Position numbers and translations under genes: made by a program. From JASLEW01 sp035544875 (GTDB taxonomy: Bacteria > Acidobacteriota > Thermoanaerobaculia > Multivoradales > UBA5704), in assembly GCA_035544875.1 (NCBI GenBank), contig DASZZP010000050.1, positions 1 through 64,000 on the forward strand: a stretch of 64,000 bases of DNA. The letters run 5' to 3'. The notes beneath the pieces were generated by a model. The model searched no databases, was not told where the DNA came from, and worked only from the letters and a program-made list of their open reading frames with translations. Numbering within the stretch: the first letter of the stretch is position 1; each line of letters starts with the position of its first letter. Shown here piece by piece: positions 49,753 through 58,500 of the stretch.

Positions 49753-50733
49753 TCACGGCGCCAGCGGCTCGCTGAAACCCACCGTCGCGAGAAGCCGCTC
49801 GAGCGGCCGCAGCTGTGCCGTGAGCAGCTCCGCCAGGGGCTGCCGGTCGCGCAGCTGAATGCCGGCGAGAATGGCCTGGGCCGCGCGCGAGAACTCGACC
49901 ATCTTCCAGGCGCAGAAGCTCACGCCGCCGCTGCGCAGCAAGAGCTTCTGGGCGGCGGCGAGCGACTCAGGGTCGTGACTGGCGGCCGACAGGGAGATGA
50001 ACTCCTCGCGCGCCGGGTGGTCGGCGAGCATGGCGTAGAGGATCGGCAGGTTGTTCGAGCGCCGCTGCCAGTCCGCGCCGGCCGGCGTGCGCAGCGCGTC
50101 GCCCAGGTCGTCGCTGACCTGGACGAACTTGCCGAGGACGTCGCCGAAACGATCGAGCTCGTCGGCGGTCGCAGCCGGTGCCCCGCCGAGCAGGGCACCG
50201 AGACGAAACGCCGCGCTGAAGAGCGGCGGCGTCTTGGCGCCCACGACCTGCCAGTACTCCTCCTCGCTGCCCACCTCGCGGCTGTCGAGGTGCTGTCCGA
50301 AGGCGGTGGCCAGGGCCATGCGGCCGAGGCAGGCTTGGAGCTCGCCGCGCGCCGCCGCCGGAACCTCGGTCTCGTCGAGCAGGCAGTGAGCGGCCGCCTG
50401 GAATGCGAGGGCGAGGTTGGCCGCGGGACCCGCGCCGATCCGCCTGAAGTCGCCGTGCGGGTCGTCGTCGAGCATGTCGTCGACCAGGTGAATGCTGGTG
50501 AGCGAGCAGAAGACCGCGGCGGCGCCCGCCGCAGCCGCCTCGGCAGCGCCTCCCACCGCCTGGCAGGCGGCCACGGGGAACTCCCAGACAGACATCAGAT
50601 CGCGGTGGATGGCGCGCTCGATCATGTCGAGCATCTGCGGCCAGGCGGCCACCTGGGGCAGAGAGCGGACCCGTGCCTTCAATCGATCGAATCGCGACGT
50701 GGGTGGCTCTCCCGCCAAAAGAGTCTTACTCAC
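49753..50733 (-). CDS. ComQ-like isoprenyl transferase (polyprenyl synthetase fold)
   Basis: A 326-residue all-alpha protein of the isoprenyl diphosphate synthase superfamily. Both Asp-rich motifs are intact: DDMLDDD (85-91) and DDLGD (208-212), with the KT pair (168-169) between. The GGKRxRP motif that binds IPP in chain-elongating enzymes is absent (EFPVAACQAVGG stands there), and so is the RRGxPT motif. This matches ComQ-type enzymes, which transfer a prenyl group to a peptide Trp rather than elongate chains. Its gene is divergent from a small Trp-containing peptide gene, followed by a ComP-like kinase. An ordinary terpenoid role is the alternative. Start GTG at 50733 under a strong promoter. 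Confidence 0.7.
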   Translation of the reverse strand: MSKTLLAGEPPTSRFDRLKARVRSLPQVAAWPQMLDMIERAIHRDLMSVWEFPVAACQAVGGAAEAAAAGAAAVFCSLTSIHLVDDMLDDDPHGDFRRIGAGPAANLALAFQAAAHCLLDETEVPAAARGELQACLGRMALATAFGQHLDSREVGSEEEYWQVVGAKTPPLFSAAFRLGALLGGAPAATADELDRFGDVLGKFVQVSDDLGDALRTPAGADWQRRSNNLPILYAMLADHPAREEFISLSAASHDPESLAAAQKLLLRSGGVSFCAWKMVEFSRAAQAILAGIQLRDRQPLAELLTAQLRPLERLLATVGFSEPLAP

Positions 50734-50754
50734 GAGCTGAAAAGTGAGGGGTTT

Positions 50755-50782
50755 ATTCTAAAGCCGAACGTCCGCCTGTCAA
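50755..50782 (-). promoter_or_regulatory. Sigma-70-type promoter of the ComQ-like gene
   Basis: On the minus strand TTGACA (50782-50777), a 16-base spacer and TAGAAT (50760-50755) precede the GTG start at 50733 by 21 bases. This is a near-consensus promoter in an otherwise GC-rich window. Confidence 0.75.
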
Positions 50783-51083
50783 GCCCCGAGACTGTCCCGA
50801 ACGCGCGTCCGAAAAGAAGGTAATGAGCGCACGTTCAAATGCATGACAATCGATCGGCCAGGTGCCAAGAAAACACTTTCCTGGAGCGTCGAAATGTGGC
50901 ATACTATGCGCGCTCCGGACCTTAGTTCCGTTGACTTCGTTAAGTTGCTTCTGCTGCCAGATGGATCAGGAGCGAAGACTGAAAAGCGGCGACAGCAAGC
51001 CTGGCCGCGCCGGCGGCTCGTTCATCGCTCGCTTTTTCAACCCGAAGAGGAAATGCCTCTTCACTTTCTGGAGGGTTACGCCA
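50783..51083 (+). promoter_or_regulatory. Upstream region and leader of the peptide gene
   Basis: This stretch is lower in GC than its surroundings and has no convincing gene. Possible -10 elements are CATACT/TACTAT at 50900-50907 and a TTGACT at 50931 that could be a -35. A perfect 7-bp hairpin GAAGAGG/CCTCTTC with a 5-base loop lies at 51044-51062, eight bases before the ribosome binding site GGAGGG (51070-51075) of the peptide gene. This spacing suggests translational control of the peptide, but that is inference. Confidence 0.5.
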
Positions 51084-51248
51084 ATGTCCATGCAGGACTT
51101 CCACTCCCAGCTCACTCGCACCCACGAACACGACTCGCTCATGGCCACGCTGTGCCAGCTCAGCATGGTCGAGGACGCGAGCGCCCTCATTGACGACGGC
51201 ACGGACAGCGGGTGGGGCGTGTGGACCGGCGGATCCACCCCACAGTAA
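51084..51248 (+). CDS. Candidate ComX-like prenylated peptide pheromone precursor
   Basis: A 54-residue peptide: MSMQDFHSQLTRTHEHDS, then MATLCQLSMVEDASAL, IDDGTDS and the tail GWGVWTGGSTPQ. The start is fixed by GGAGGG at 51070-51075 with 8-base spacing; a second ATG two codons later is also possible. It has no signal peptide. Length, acidic middle and a Trp-containing C-terminus fit ComX precursors, in which a Trp near the end is prenylated by ComQ and the tail is cleaved and exported. The Trp residues (44 and 47) are 7-10 residues from the end, farther in than in Bacillus ComX. Identification rests on context; it could be another type of modified peptide. Confidence 0.6.
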   Translation: MSMQDFHSQLTRTHEHDSLMATLCQLSMVEDASALIDDGTDSGWGVWTGGSTPQ

Positions 51249-51255
51249 GCGCCTT

Positions 51256-51301
51256 CCAGGGGACTCCCCCTCCCCTGGCGCACGGACGAATTTGGCTCTA
51301 G
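51256..51301 (+). repeat. Dispersed repeat fragment (right end)
   Basis: GGGGACTCCCCCTCCCCTGG, CGCACGGAC and AATTTGGCTCTAG are the right end of the dispersed repeat. The first 23 bases (51256-51278) form a 7-bp inverted repeat CCAGGGG/CCCCTGG just behind the peptide gene and might weakly terminate transcription. The remaining bases to the kinase start at 51474 show nothing clear. Confidence 0.65.
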
Positions 51302-51473
51302 GGCAGAGGAGACGCGCCGGTCCTGCAGGGCGGTCCGGCGCGCATCCATCTCCTCGTTCAGCCCCTCCCCGGGGCCGGGTGTAGACTTGCGCCCAGAGTC
51401 AGATCCAGTTCGATCCAGGCATGCCGATTTGGGCTCGCGCCACCTCGCGGCCCGACCGCCTCCGAGTCGCCAG

Positions 51474-54400
51474 ATGAGCATTCTCCCCCGCCAGCCGCTC
51501 AAGAAAGGGGACCTCCTCTGGATCCTCGTCTCCCTCATCGTCCTCTTTCCAGTGCTCTACTACCCCTATGTCAAAGAGCTTCACAGCCCCGATTTTCAGC
51601 TCAACCCCATCGATTGGAGAGTCCTCTCGGTAGCACCGTGCGCCGCGGCAAACTGCCTCAAGGTGGGCGATCAGGTGCTCTCGATCGGCCAGCTCGACCT
51701 CGCAACCTTTTCCCGCCAGCGCGGCCTCGAGCTGCTCGCCCCGTTTGACGAGCGCGGGTCGGCCCTGGTGCGGGTGCTGCGCAGGGGCGAGATCCTTTCC
51801 TTTCCAGTGCGCGCCCAAGGCCCTGCGAAAAGCTCGGGCTGGTACCCCCCAGCAGTTCTCTTTCCACTCGTCTTCTGGCTGATGGGCACCGTCGCGATCC
51901 TCTTCTTGCGGCCTCGCGACGAGCGCTGGCTGGTGCTGGTCGCCTTCAGCTACGTGACCGCCGTTTGGCTAGCCGCGGGGTTTGCATCGTCGGCACACCT
52001 CCGCGGCTCAGCGATCGTTTTTCACGCCGTCATCTGGTTCTTCATGCCGCTCACCGTGCATCTCCACCTGATCCTTCCCAGCTCGCTTCTCGATCGCCGG
52101 GCGAGAGTCGCGGTGCTGATGACCTTGTATGCCTCGGCATCGTTGCTAGTCGTGGTCGACGGTTTCTATCTCCTTGCGCAGGTCCCGTCCGGACCCTTCC
52201 TGTTCACCGTGGCCGGCATCCTCGTCTCCCTGGGGCTGATCCTGCTGCGCCTGTTCCTGCCGCTCGGCTCTGCCCAGAAGCTGGCCAACCGCATCATGCT
52301 CTTCGGGCTGCTGCTCGGCCTGGGCCCGTTCATCTTCTTCTTCGGTCTGCTGCCGCTCTTCCAGCGCCAGCTCGCCGGCACGGTGCCCGACCTCTGGAAG
52401 CTCTACCCGTGGCTGGTCGGGAGCTCGCTGCTGTCGCTGCCGATGCTGCCCATGAGCTACATCTACGCCATCTACAAGCACCATCTTGGCGCGCTCGAGT
52501 TTCGCGCCAACCGTCTGCTCGGCCTCTATGGCTTCCTTGCCCTTTCGATCACCGCTTACGTCATGGTCCTTTTCTTGGTGGGCGGCCGCTGGGGGCCGCT
52601 CGACGAGCGGCTCCTCACCGCGGTGCTCACGGTTTCCCTGCTATTCGCGGTGGGCACGCCGCTGCTGCGCGCGCCGTTCCAGAAGCTGATCGACCGGCAC
52701 GTCTTCGGCATCCGCCATACTCCGGAGGAGGTCATCGACCTGGTCTCGGCGCGGGTGCCGCTGGCCTTCGACCGCGAGGTCCTGGCGCGTCTGCTGGTCG
52801 AGGAGATCCTGCCGACCCTGTTCATTCGCCAGTCGGCTCTCTACCTCTTCGCGGGGCGGGGGCACGAAACCCTCTGTGAGCAGGGTCTCCCGGCCGCCGA
52901 GCCACCGGTCGCGGCCGGCGAGCTGCGGGCGTTGCTCGAGCGCGGAGGGCGCTATCTCCCACCGCTGCAGGGCGAGGCGGCGCAGGTGCCGCGCTCCTGG
53001 GTGCGGCTGGTGATCCCGCTGGCGGTCCAGAGCGAGATCGTCGGCGTGTGGCTGATCGGCCGCCGCGACCCCGACGACTACTTTCCGGCCATCGACATCC
53101 GCCTGCTGTCGACGGTCGCCAATCAGATCGCCCCGATGGTGGAGAACATCCGCCTCTACGAGCGCGCGCAGCGGGAGATCGCGCAACGCACCCTCGCCGA
53201 AGAAGAGATCCGTCGTAGCGAGCAGCGCTTCCGCAACCTCTTCGAGGCCACGCTCGAGGGCATCGCCATCGTCAAGGGCGGCGTCATCGTCGAGGTCAAC
53301 CAGGCCCTGCTCGCCATCTTCGGCTATGGAGCGCCCGACCTGATCGGCCGCGAGCTCACCGAGCTGCTTCCCGAAGGGGGCCCGACGCCGACGGCGAGCG
53401 GGCCAGCCGGCGCGCCGCGGGAGTCCATTGGCTGGAAGCGCGACGGCTCGGTGCTCCATCTCGAGATCGCCGCCAAGAAATACGTGCTCCAGGGCGAAGA
53501 CGTGACCGTGGTCGCCATCCGCGACATCGCGCGCCGCAAGCGGGACGAGGCCGAGAACCAGATGCTCCAGCGCCAGCTCCTGCACTCGCAGAAGATGGAG
53601 GCGGTGGGCAGGCTTTCGGCGGGCGTTGCGCACGACTTCAACAACTGCCTGCTCGCGATCTTCGGCTACAGCGACCTGTTGCTCGAGCGCTATGGCGGCG
53701 ATCCTTTCCTGCAGCGCAACCTGAGCGGCATCCAGGACGCGTCGCAGAAGGCTGCGTCCTTGACCCGGCAGCTGCTGACCTTCGCCCGGCGCCAGCCGAT
53801 GGAGACCAAGGTGGTGAACCTGAACTCGGCCGTGGCGGGCGTCGAGAAGATGCTGCGGCGGCTGCTCGGGGACGACGTCTCCCTGATCACCGACCTGCAC
53901 CGGGGAGTGGGGCAGGTCAAGATCGACCCCGGCAAGTTCGATCAGGTGGTGGTCAACCTGGCCGTCAACGCCCGCCAGGCCATGCCCGCGGGCGGCCGGC
54001 TCACCATCCGCACCTCCCCGATTGAGGTGGCGGGCGACGGCGCTCCACTTCACGCCGACGTTCCGCCGGGCTCATATGTCCTGCTGACGGTGAGCGATAC
54101 CGGCGTCGGCATGGATCTCGAGACCCAGGCGCGCGCCTTCGAACCGTTCTTCAGCACCAAGGGGGAGGGCACCGGCCTCGGCCTGGCAACCGCTTATGGC
54201 ATCGTCCGGCAGAGCGGCGGCCAGATATTCGTCGACAGCGCGCCGGGCGAGGGCACCCGCTTCAGGATCTATCTGCCGGTGACCATCGAGCTCCCGAGCC
54301 GCGGCACGGAGGCGGCCGCCAGCGCCGCCGAGACCGGTTCGGAGAACATCCTGCTGGTCGAAGACGAGGATGGGGTGCGGGCAGTTCTGACGCGCATCCT

Positions 54401-54719
54401 GGCCAACCGGGGCTACCGCGTGCTTGCGGCGACCGGCGCCGACGAGGCGCTCGACGTGGCGCGGCGCAACCAGGGTGGCATCGACCTCTTGCTGACCGAC
54501 GTCACGATGCCGCGAATGAGGGGGCCGGAGCTCGCCCGAACGCTCCTCGCCGAGCAGCCGCGGATGCGCGTGCTCTACATGTCCGGCTATAACGAGGGGC
54601 CGCTGCCGGCTGGCGCCGGTGCCCCGATCTGCCTGCAAAAGCCGTTCTCGGCGCAGACCCTGGCGCGAACCGTCCGCAAGGTGCTCGACGGTCCCCTCGT
54701 GCCTCAGCCTGCGTTCTAG
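51474..54719 (+). CDS. ComP-like hybrid sensor histidine kinase (TM-PDZ-TM, GAF, PAS, HK, REC)
   Basis: A 1081-residue receptor kinase. One membrane helix (about 13-31) is followed by a PDZ-like domain (about 50-115; CLKVGDQVLSIGQLD, RVLRRGEIL) and then eight or nine helices (about 124-415). The cytoplasmic part has a GAF domain (about 440-565), a PAS domain (about 585-690), HisKA with His720 in AHDFNN, HATPase (NLAVNARQAMP, DTGVGMD, GTGLGLATAYG) and a fused receiver (about 960-1081; Asp1009 in LLTDVTMP). A PDZ between the first and second helix of a polytopic kinase is the layout of ComP, the ComX receptor. Unlike ComP it is a hybrid with a CckA-like kinase core. The ATG at 51474 starts just before the first helix. 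Confidence 0.82.
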   Translation: MSILPRQPLKKGDLLWILVSLIVLFPVLYYPYVKELHSPDFQLNPIDWRVLSVAPCAAANCLKVGDQVLSIGQLDLATFSRQRGLELLAPFDERGSALVRVLRRGEILSFPVRAQGPAKSSGWYPPAVLFPLVFWLMGTVAILFLRPRDERWLVLVAFSYVTAVWLAAGFASSAHLRGSAIVFHAVIWFFMPLTVHLHLILPSSLLDRRARVAVLMTLYASASLLVVVDGFYLLAQVPSGPFLFTVAGILVSLGLILLRLFLPLGSAQKLANRIMLFGLLLGLGPFIFFFGLLPLFQRQLAGTVPDLWKLYPWLVGSSLLSLPMLPMSYIYAIYKHHLGALEFRANRLLGLYGFLALSITAYVMVLFLVGGRWGPLDERLLTAVLTVSLLFAVGTPLLRAPFQKLIDRHVFGIRHTPEEVIDLVSARVPLAFDREVLARLLVEEILPTLFIRQSALYLFAGRGHETLCEQGLPAAEPPVAAGELRALLERGGRYLPPLQGEAAQVPRSWVRLVIPLAVQSEIVGVWLIGRRDPDDYFPAIDIRLLSTVANQIAPMVENIRLYERAQREIAQRTLAEEEIRRSEQRFRNLFEATLEGIAIVKGGVIVEVNQALLAIFGYGAPDLIGRELTELLPEGGPTPTASGPAGAPRESIGWKRDGSVLHLEIAAKKYVLQGEDVTVVAIRDIARRKRDEAENQMLQRQLLHSQKMEAVGRLSAGVAHDFNNCLLAIFGYSDLLLERYGGDPFLQRNLSGIQDASQKAASLTRQLLTFARRQPMETKVVNLNSAVAGVEKMLRRLLGDDVSLITDLHRGVGQVKIDPGKFDQVVVNLAVNARQAMPAGGRLTIRTSPIEVAGDGAPLHADVPPGSYVLLTVSDTGVGMDLETQARAFEPFFSTKGEGTGLGLATAYGIVRQSGGQIFVDSAPGEGTRFRIYLPVTIELPSRGTEAAASAAETGSENILLVEDEDGVRAVLTRILANRGYRVLAATGADEALDVARRNQGGIDLLLTDVTMPRMRGPELARTLLAEQPRMRVLYMSGYNEGPLPAGAGAPICLQKPFSAQTLARTVRKVLDGPLVPQPAF

Positions 54720-54963
54720 GTCCCACCGGCGGTGCCGATGCCGAGGGATGCCGCAGCTTTCGCCTGTTGCGGCACTTCCGGCAGGTCGGAAACGGCGCTG
54801 CGATGTGGCGGAGGAGGCCTACTCGAAGCATCGATCGGATCGCCCCCCGCAACCCCCGCGAGTCCCCTTCCCGGTTGTCGGAAGCCGCCGGGTCCCTGCC
54901 CGGCGGCGCCGGGGGGGAAGGGGACGCCCCCTCCCCTGGCGCACGGACCAGCTTCGGTCTCAG
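54720..54963 (+). repeat. Dispersed intergenic repeat, reference copy (forward)
   Basis: The clearest forward copy. It begins directly after the kinase stop codon with GTCCCACCGGCGGTGCCGAT, then GTTGCGGCACTTCCGGCAGG, GAAACGGCGCTGCGATGTGG, ACTCGAAGCATCGATCGG, CCCCCCGCAACCCC, TTCCCGGTTGTCGGAAGCC, GGGAAGGGGACGCCCCCTCC and the end GCGCACGGACCAGCTTCGG with TCTCAG. It lacks the 26-bp hairpin. The next 115 bases to the cold-shock gene hold its 3' end and nothing else I can name. Confidence 0.9.
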
Positions 54964-55078
54964 TCAGCCGCCAGGACCCGATCAGTTTGCAAACGACCCT
55001 GCCCCGCCGGGCGCTGAGGCTCGCGGCGGGGCAGGGTCAAAAGTGGCCCTTGGAAGGCCAGGGGATTTGGCGGGGGGT

Positions 55079-55282
55079 CTACAGACGGACGACGTTGCGG
55101 GCCTGCTTGCCCTTGGGACCGTCCACGATCTCGAAGGAGACCTTGTCGCCCTCGTTCAGGCTGCGGAAGCCTTCGGCGATGATGGCGGACTGGTGGACGA
55201 ATACGTCGGCGCCCCCCTCCCGCGAGATGAATCCGAAACCCTTGGCGTCATTGAACCACTTCACTGTGCCCTGCTCTGACAT
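55079..55282 (-). CDS. cspA: Cold-shock domain protein
   Basis: A 67-residue CspA-family RNA chaperone: GTVKWFNDAKGFGFISREGG contains RNP1, and DVFVHQSAI contains RNP2. AAGGAG stands 6 bases before the ATG. The 258-base region upstream (55283-55540) contains no gene. Csp genes commonly have long structured leaders that sense cold, and this gap would fit one, but I could not identify a cold box or a definite promoter. Confidence 0.95.
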   Translation of the reverse strand: MSEQGTVKWFNDAKGFGFISREGGADVFVHQSAIIAEGFRSLNEGDKVSFEIVDGPKGKQARNVVRL

Positions 55283-55540
55283 GACTACTCCTTACGACTG
55301 CTGGTGAGGTCGCCGTGCACACCTGGCACGGCTTTGTTCCGCTTTCTTCGAGGCTTGCCTCGCGATGGTCAAGACGGAACGGTTAGTACGAACTCTCGAG
55401 ACCCCGCGCGGGTGGCCCGATCTTGCTTTTTTCGGAAGAAAGAGGGTTGTCCTGGTAGGTCTTCGCACTGTGCCGGCAAGATCGCCGGTGCCTCCAATCC
55501 TCACACACATTCTCCGCAAAAGCAAGGGCGGTCACTCGGG

Positions 55541-58500
55541 TTACTCTGGTTGCCATCTTGGAACCCTGCCCGGCGTCCACGGGGCGCCGGCCGATTCGAG
55601 CTGGTCCTCGAGCCGCTTGAGATCGACCTCGACGAGCTGGCGCAGCTGCTCGAGAAGCGGCGCGAACGACTGGGAAGCGACGCTGTAGGCGTCCTCCTGG
55701 GTACGGGTGGCCGCCGCCGAGGTGCCCCACGACAGGCTGCGCTGCATGCGCTCGATGACCGAGGGGGCGGTCGGTTCGTTGTGCGAGGCCATTACCTTGT
55801 CGCCGGTCAACTTCTCGCGGAGATCGCGCAGGCGCCGCTCCAGGCCCAGCGCCTCGTCGCGCAGCTTGGGGTCGGCCCTGGGCGTGTCTTGCAGGGCCTT
55901 TTCGATGAGTGCGATCCGGCTCTCCGCCGCCTCGGCGGCTTTGACCGCGCCGAGCGCGGCGCGCTGCAATCGCGCTGCCTTCTGCTGGAAAGCGAGGGCG
56001 GCGGCGCGGTCCTTGGCCGGCAGGCTGACCTCGCCGATCGGCTCGACCACGAAGCTCTGCGGCTGCCCGAGCGCCGTCTCGACCCCGTCCACCACCTTGG
56101 CCAGCGACACCCGGTAGGTGCCGGGCGCGACCATCGGGCCTGTCGGTCCGCCGTCGAAGAAGTCATTGTCATCGGTCCGCTCGCTGGTCGGGGTCGGATT
56201 CGCCGCCGGGAACAGCAGGTCCCAGCTCACGCGGTGGAAGCCGGCGGCGACCGGCCCGGTGCCGCGGCGGATCACGTGCCCCTCCTCGTCGGCGACCGTC
56301 CAGACGACCGTCGGCTCCTTCTCCCGCTCCTCGGCGCGCAGCTCCTCCCAGCTCGGATAGTAGACCGGCTTGCTCTCTTTCTGCAGCTTCTTCTCCTCCT
56401 CCTGGCGGGCCTTCTTGCGGCTCTTGAGCTCGTCTTTGAGGTAGTAGGTGAAGACCGCGCCGAAAGGCGGGTTGGGGGCGAGGAACATCGACTCGCCGAA
56501 TGCCGCCTTCTTGCGGCCGCCGAGCGGATACGACTCGTAGTACATCAGCGCCTTCTTGACCGGGAACAGCAGCGCGGGCTGCTCGAGCGCCTTGGCGTCG
56601 ACGGCACGCAGCGGGCTGTAATCGTCGAGAATGTAGAAGCCGCGGCCGAAAGTGGCCAGCGCGAGGTCGTTTTCGCGCCGCTGGATGACCAGGTCGCGCA
56701 CCGCGATGGTCGGCAGGTCGCCTTGCAGCTGGATCCATTTCTTGCCGCCGTCGACGGTGAAATAGAGGCCGAACTCGGTGCCGGCGAAGAGCAGGTCGCC
56801 CTTGACGTGGTCCTCGGCGAGCGTGTAGACGGTCCCGCGCTGCGGCAGATTGCCGGCGATCGAGATCCAGGTCGCGCCGCGGTCGGTGCTCTTCAAGAGA
56901 TAGGGCTTGAAGTCGCCCATCTTGTGGTTGTCCCACGATGCGTAGACGGTGTTCGGGTCGTGGCGGGAGGTCGTGATGCCGGCGACGTAGGTGTTCTCGG
57001 GAACGCCCGGGAAGCGATCGATCTTGCGCCAGTTGGCGCCGCCGTCCTCGGTGACCTGGATCAGGCCGTCGTCGGTGCCGAGATAGATCAGCCCCTCTTT
57101 GCCCGGCGACTCGGAAAGCGCCACGATGTTGCCGTAGAACGAGGTCGATGCGTTCTTGGCCACCGAGTCGACGCTCCACACCGTGCCCATCACCTGCAGC
57201 TTGTTGCGGTCGAGCTGGCGGGTCAGGTCAGGGCTCACCGGGCGCCAGGTGTCGCCCCGGTCATCGCTGCGGAAGAGCCGGTTGGCGCCCATGTAGAGGC
57301 GGGTGTGGGAAAAGGGACTGATCGCGAGCGGCGAGTCCCAGTTGAAGCGCAGCGGCGGCTCGCCGGCCGCGGGCTGCGGCTGGATGTCGACCTGCTCGCC
57401 GCTCTTGCGGTCGTAGCGCACGATGCCGCCATACTGCGACTGGGCGTAGACGATGTTCGGGTCCTCGGGATCGGCGCGGCTGACGAAGCCGTCGCCGCCG
57501 TTGGTGAAGTACCAGTCGCTGTTGGCGATGCCGTTGACGTTGCGCGTGCGGCTCGGACCGCCCAGGCTGCTGTTGTCCTGGGCGCCGCCATAGACGCCGT
57601 AGAACGGCAGCGCATAGTCGACGTCGACGCGGTAGAACTGGGCCAGCGGCAGGTTGGCCTTCCAGCTCCAGATGGCGCCGCGGTCGAAGGACTCGTAGAC
57701 GCCGCCGTCGCAGCCGTCGAGCAGATGATTGGTGTCGGCCGGATCGATCCACAGGGCATGGTTGTCGACGTGCTTCGACTTCTCGCCGACATTGTGGAAA
57801 GTCTTGCCGCCGTCCTCGGTGACCTTCATCAAGGTATCCATCAGGTAGACGCGGTCCACGACTTTGGGGTCAGCATAGATCTTCTGGTAGTACTGCGGGC
57901 TGGTCGCCAGGGCGGCGCTGCGCTTCTGCCAGGTGGAGCCGGCGTCGGTCGAGCGGTAGAAGCCCGAAGCGCCGCGCGCCGCCTCGATGGTGGCATAGAT
58001 CACGTCGGGATCGACCGGCGACAGCGCCAGGCCGATCCGCCCCATCTCTTCCTTGGGCAGCCCGTTGCTGAGCTTCTGCCAGGTGGCGCCGGCGTCGCGC
58101 GACTTGTAGATCGCCGACTCGGGTCCGCCGTCGATCAGCGTCCAGACGTGGCGCCGCCGCTGATAGGACGCGGCGTAGAGCACGTCTGGGTTCTTGGGGT
58201 CCAACGCGAGGTCGGTGACGCCGGTGTTGTCGCTCACGTTCAGAACTTTCTTCCAGCTCTTGCCGCCGTCGGTCGTCTTGTAGAGTCCGCGGTCGCCGCC
58301 CGCGGACCAGAGCGGCCCCTGGGCCGCCACGTAGACGGTGTCGGAGTTGCGCGGATCGATCACGATCTTGGCCAGGTGCTCGGAGCTCTTGAGCCCAACG
58401 TTGGTCCAGTGCTGGCCGCCGTCGGCCGACTTGTAGACGCCGTCGCCATAGCTCACGCTGCGCTGGCTGTTGTTCTCGCCGGTGCCCGCCCAGACCACCA

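Noticed and set aside
49753..50733. Ordinary GGPP or FPP synthase
   Set aside because: Not fully excluded, but the missing GGKR and RRGxPT motifs and the adjoining peptide and ComP-like kinase genes make it the weaker reading.
50862..51083. Longer precursor starting upstream of 51084
   Set aside because: The frame is open back to 50862, but no upstream start has a ribosome binding site, whereas GGAGGG stands at the right distance before 51084. The extra residues would also cover the leader hairpin.
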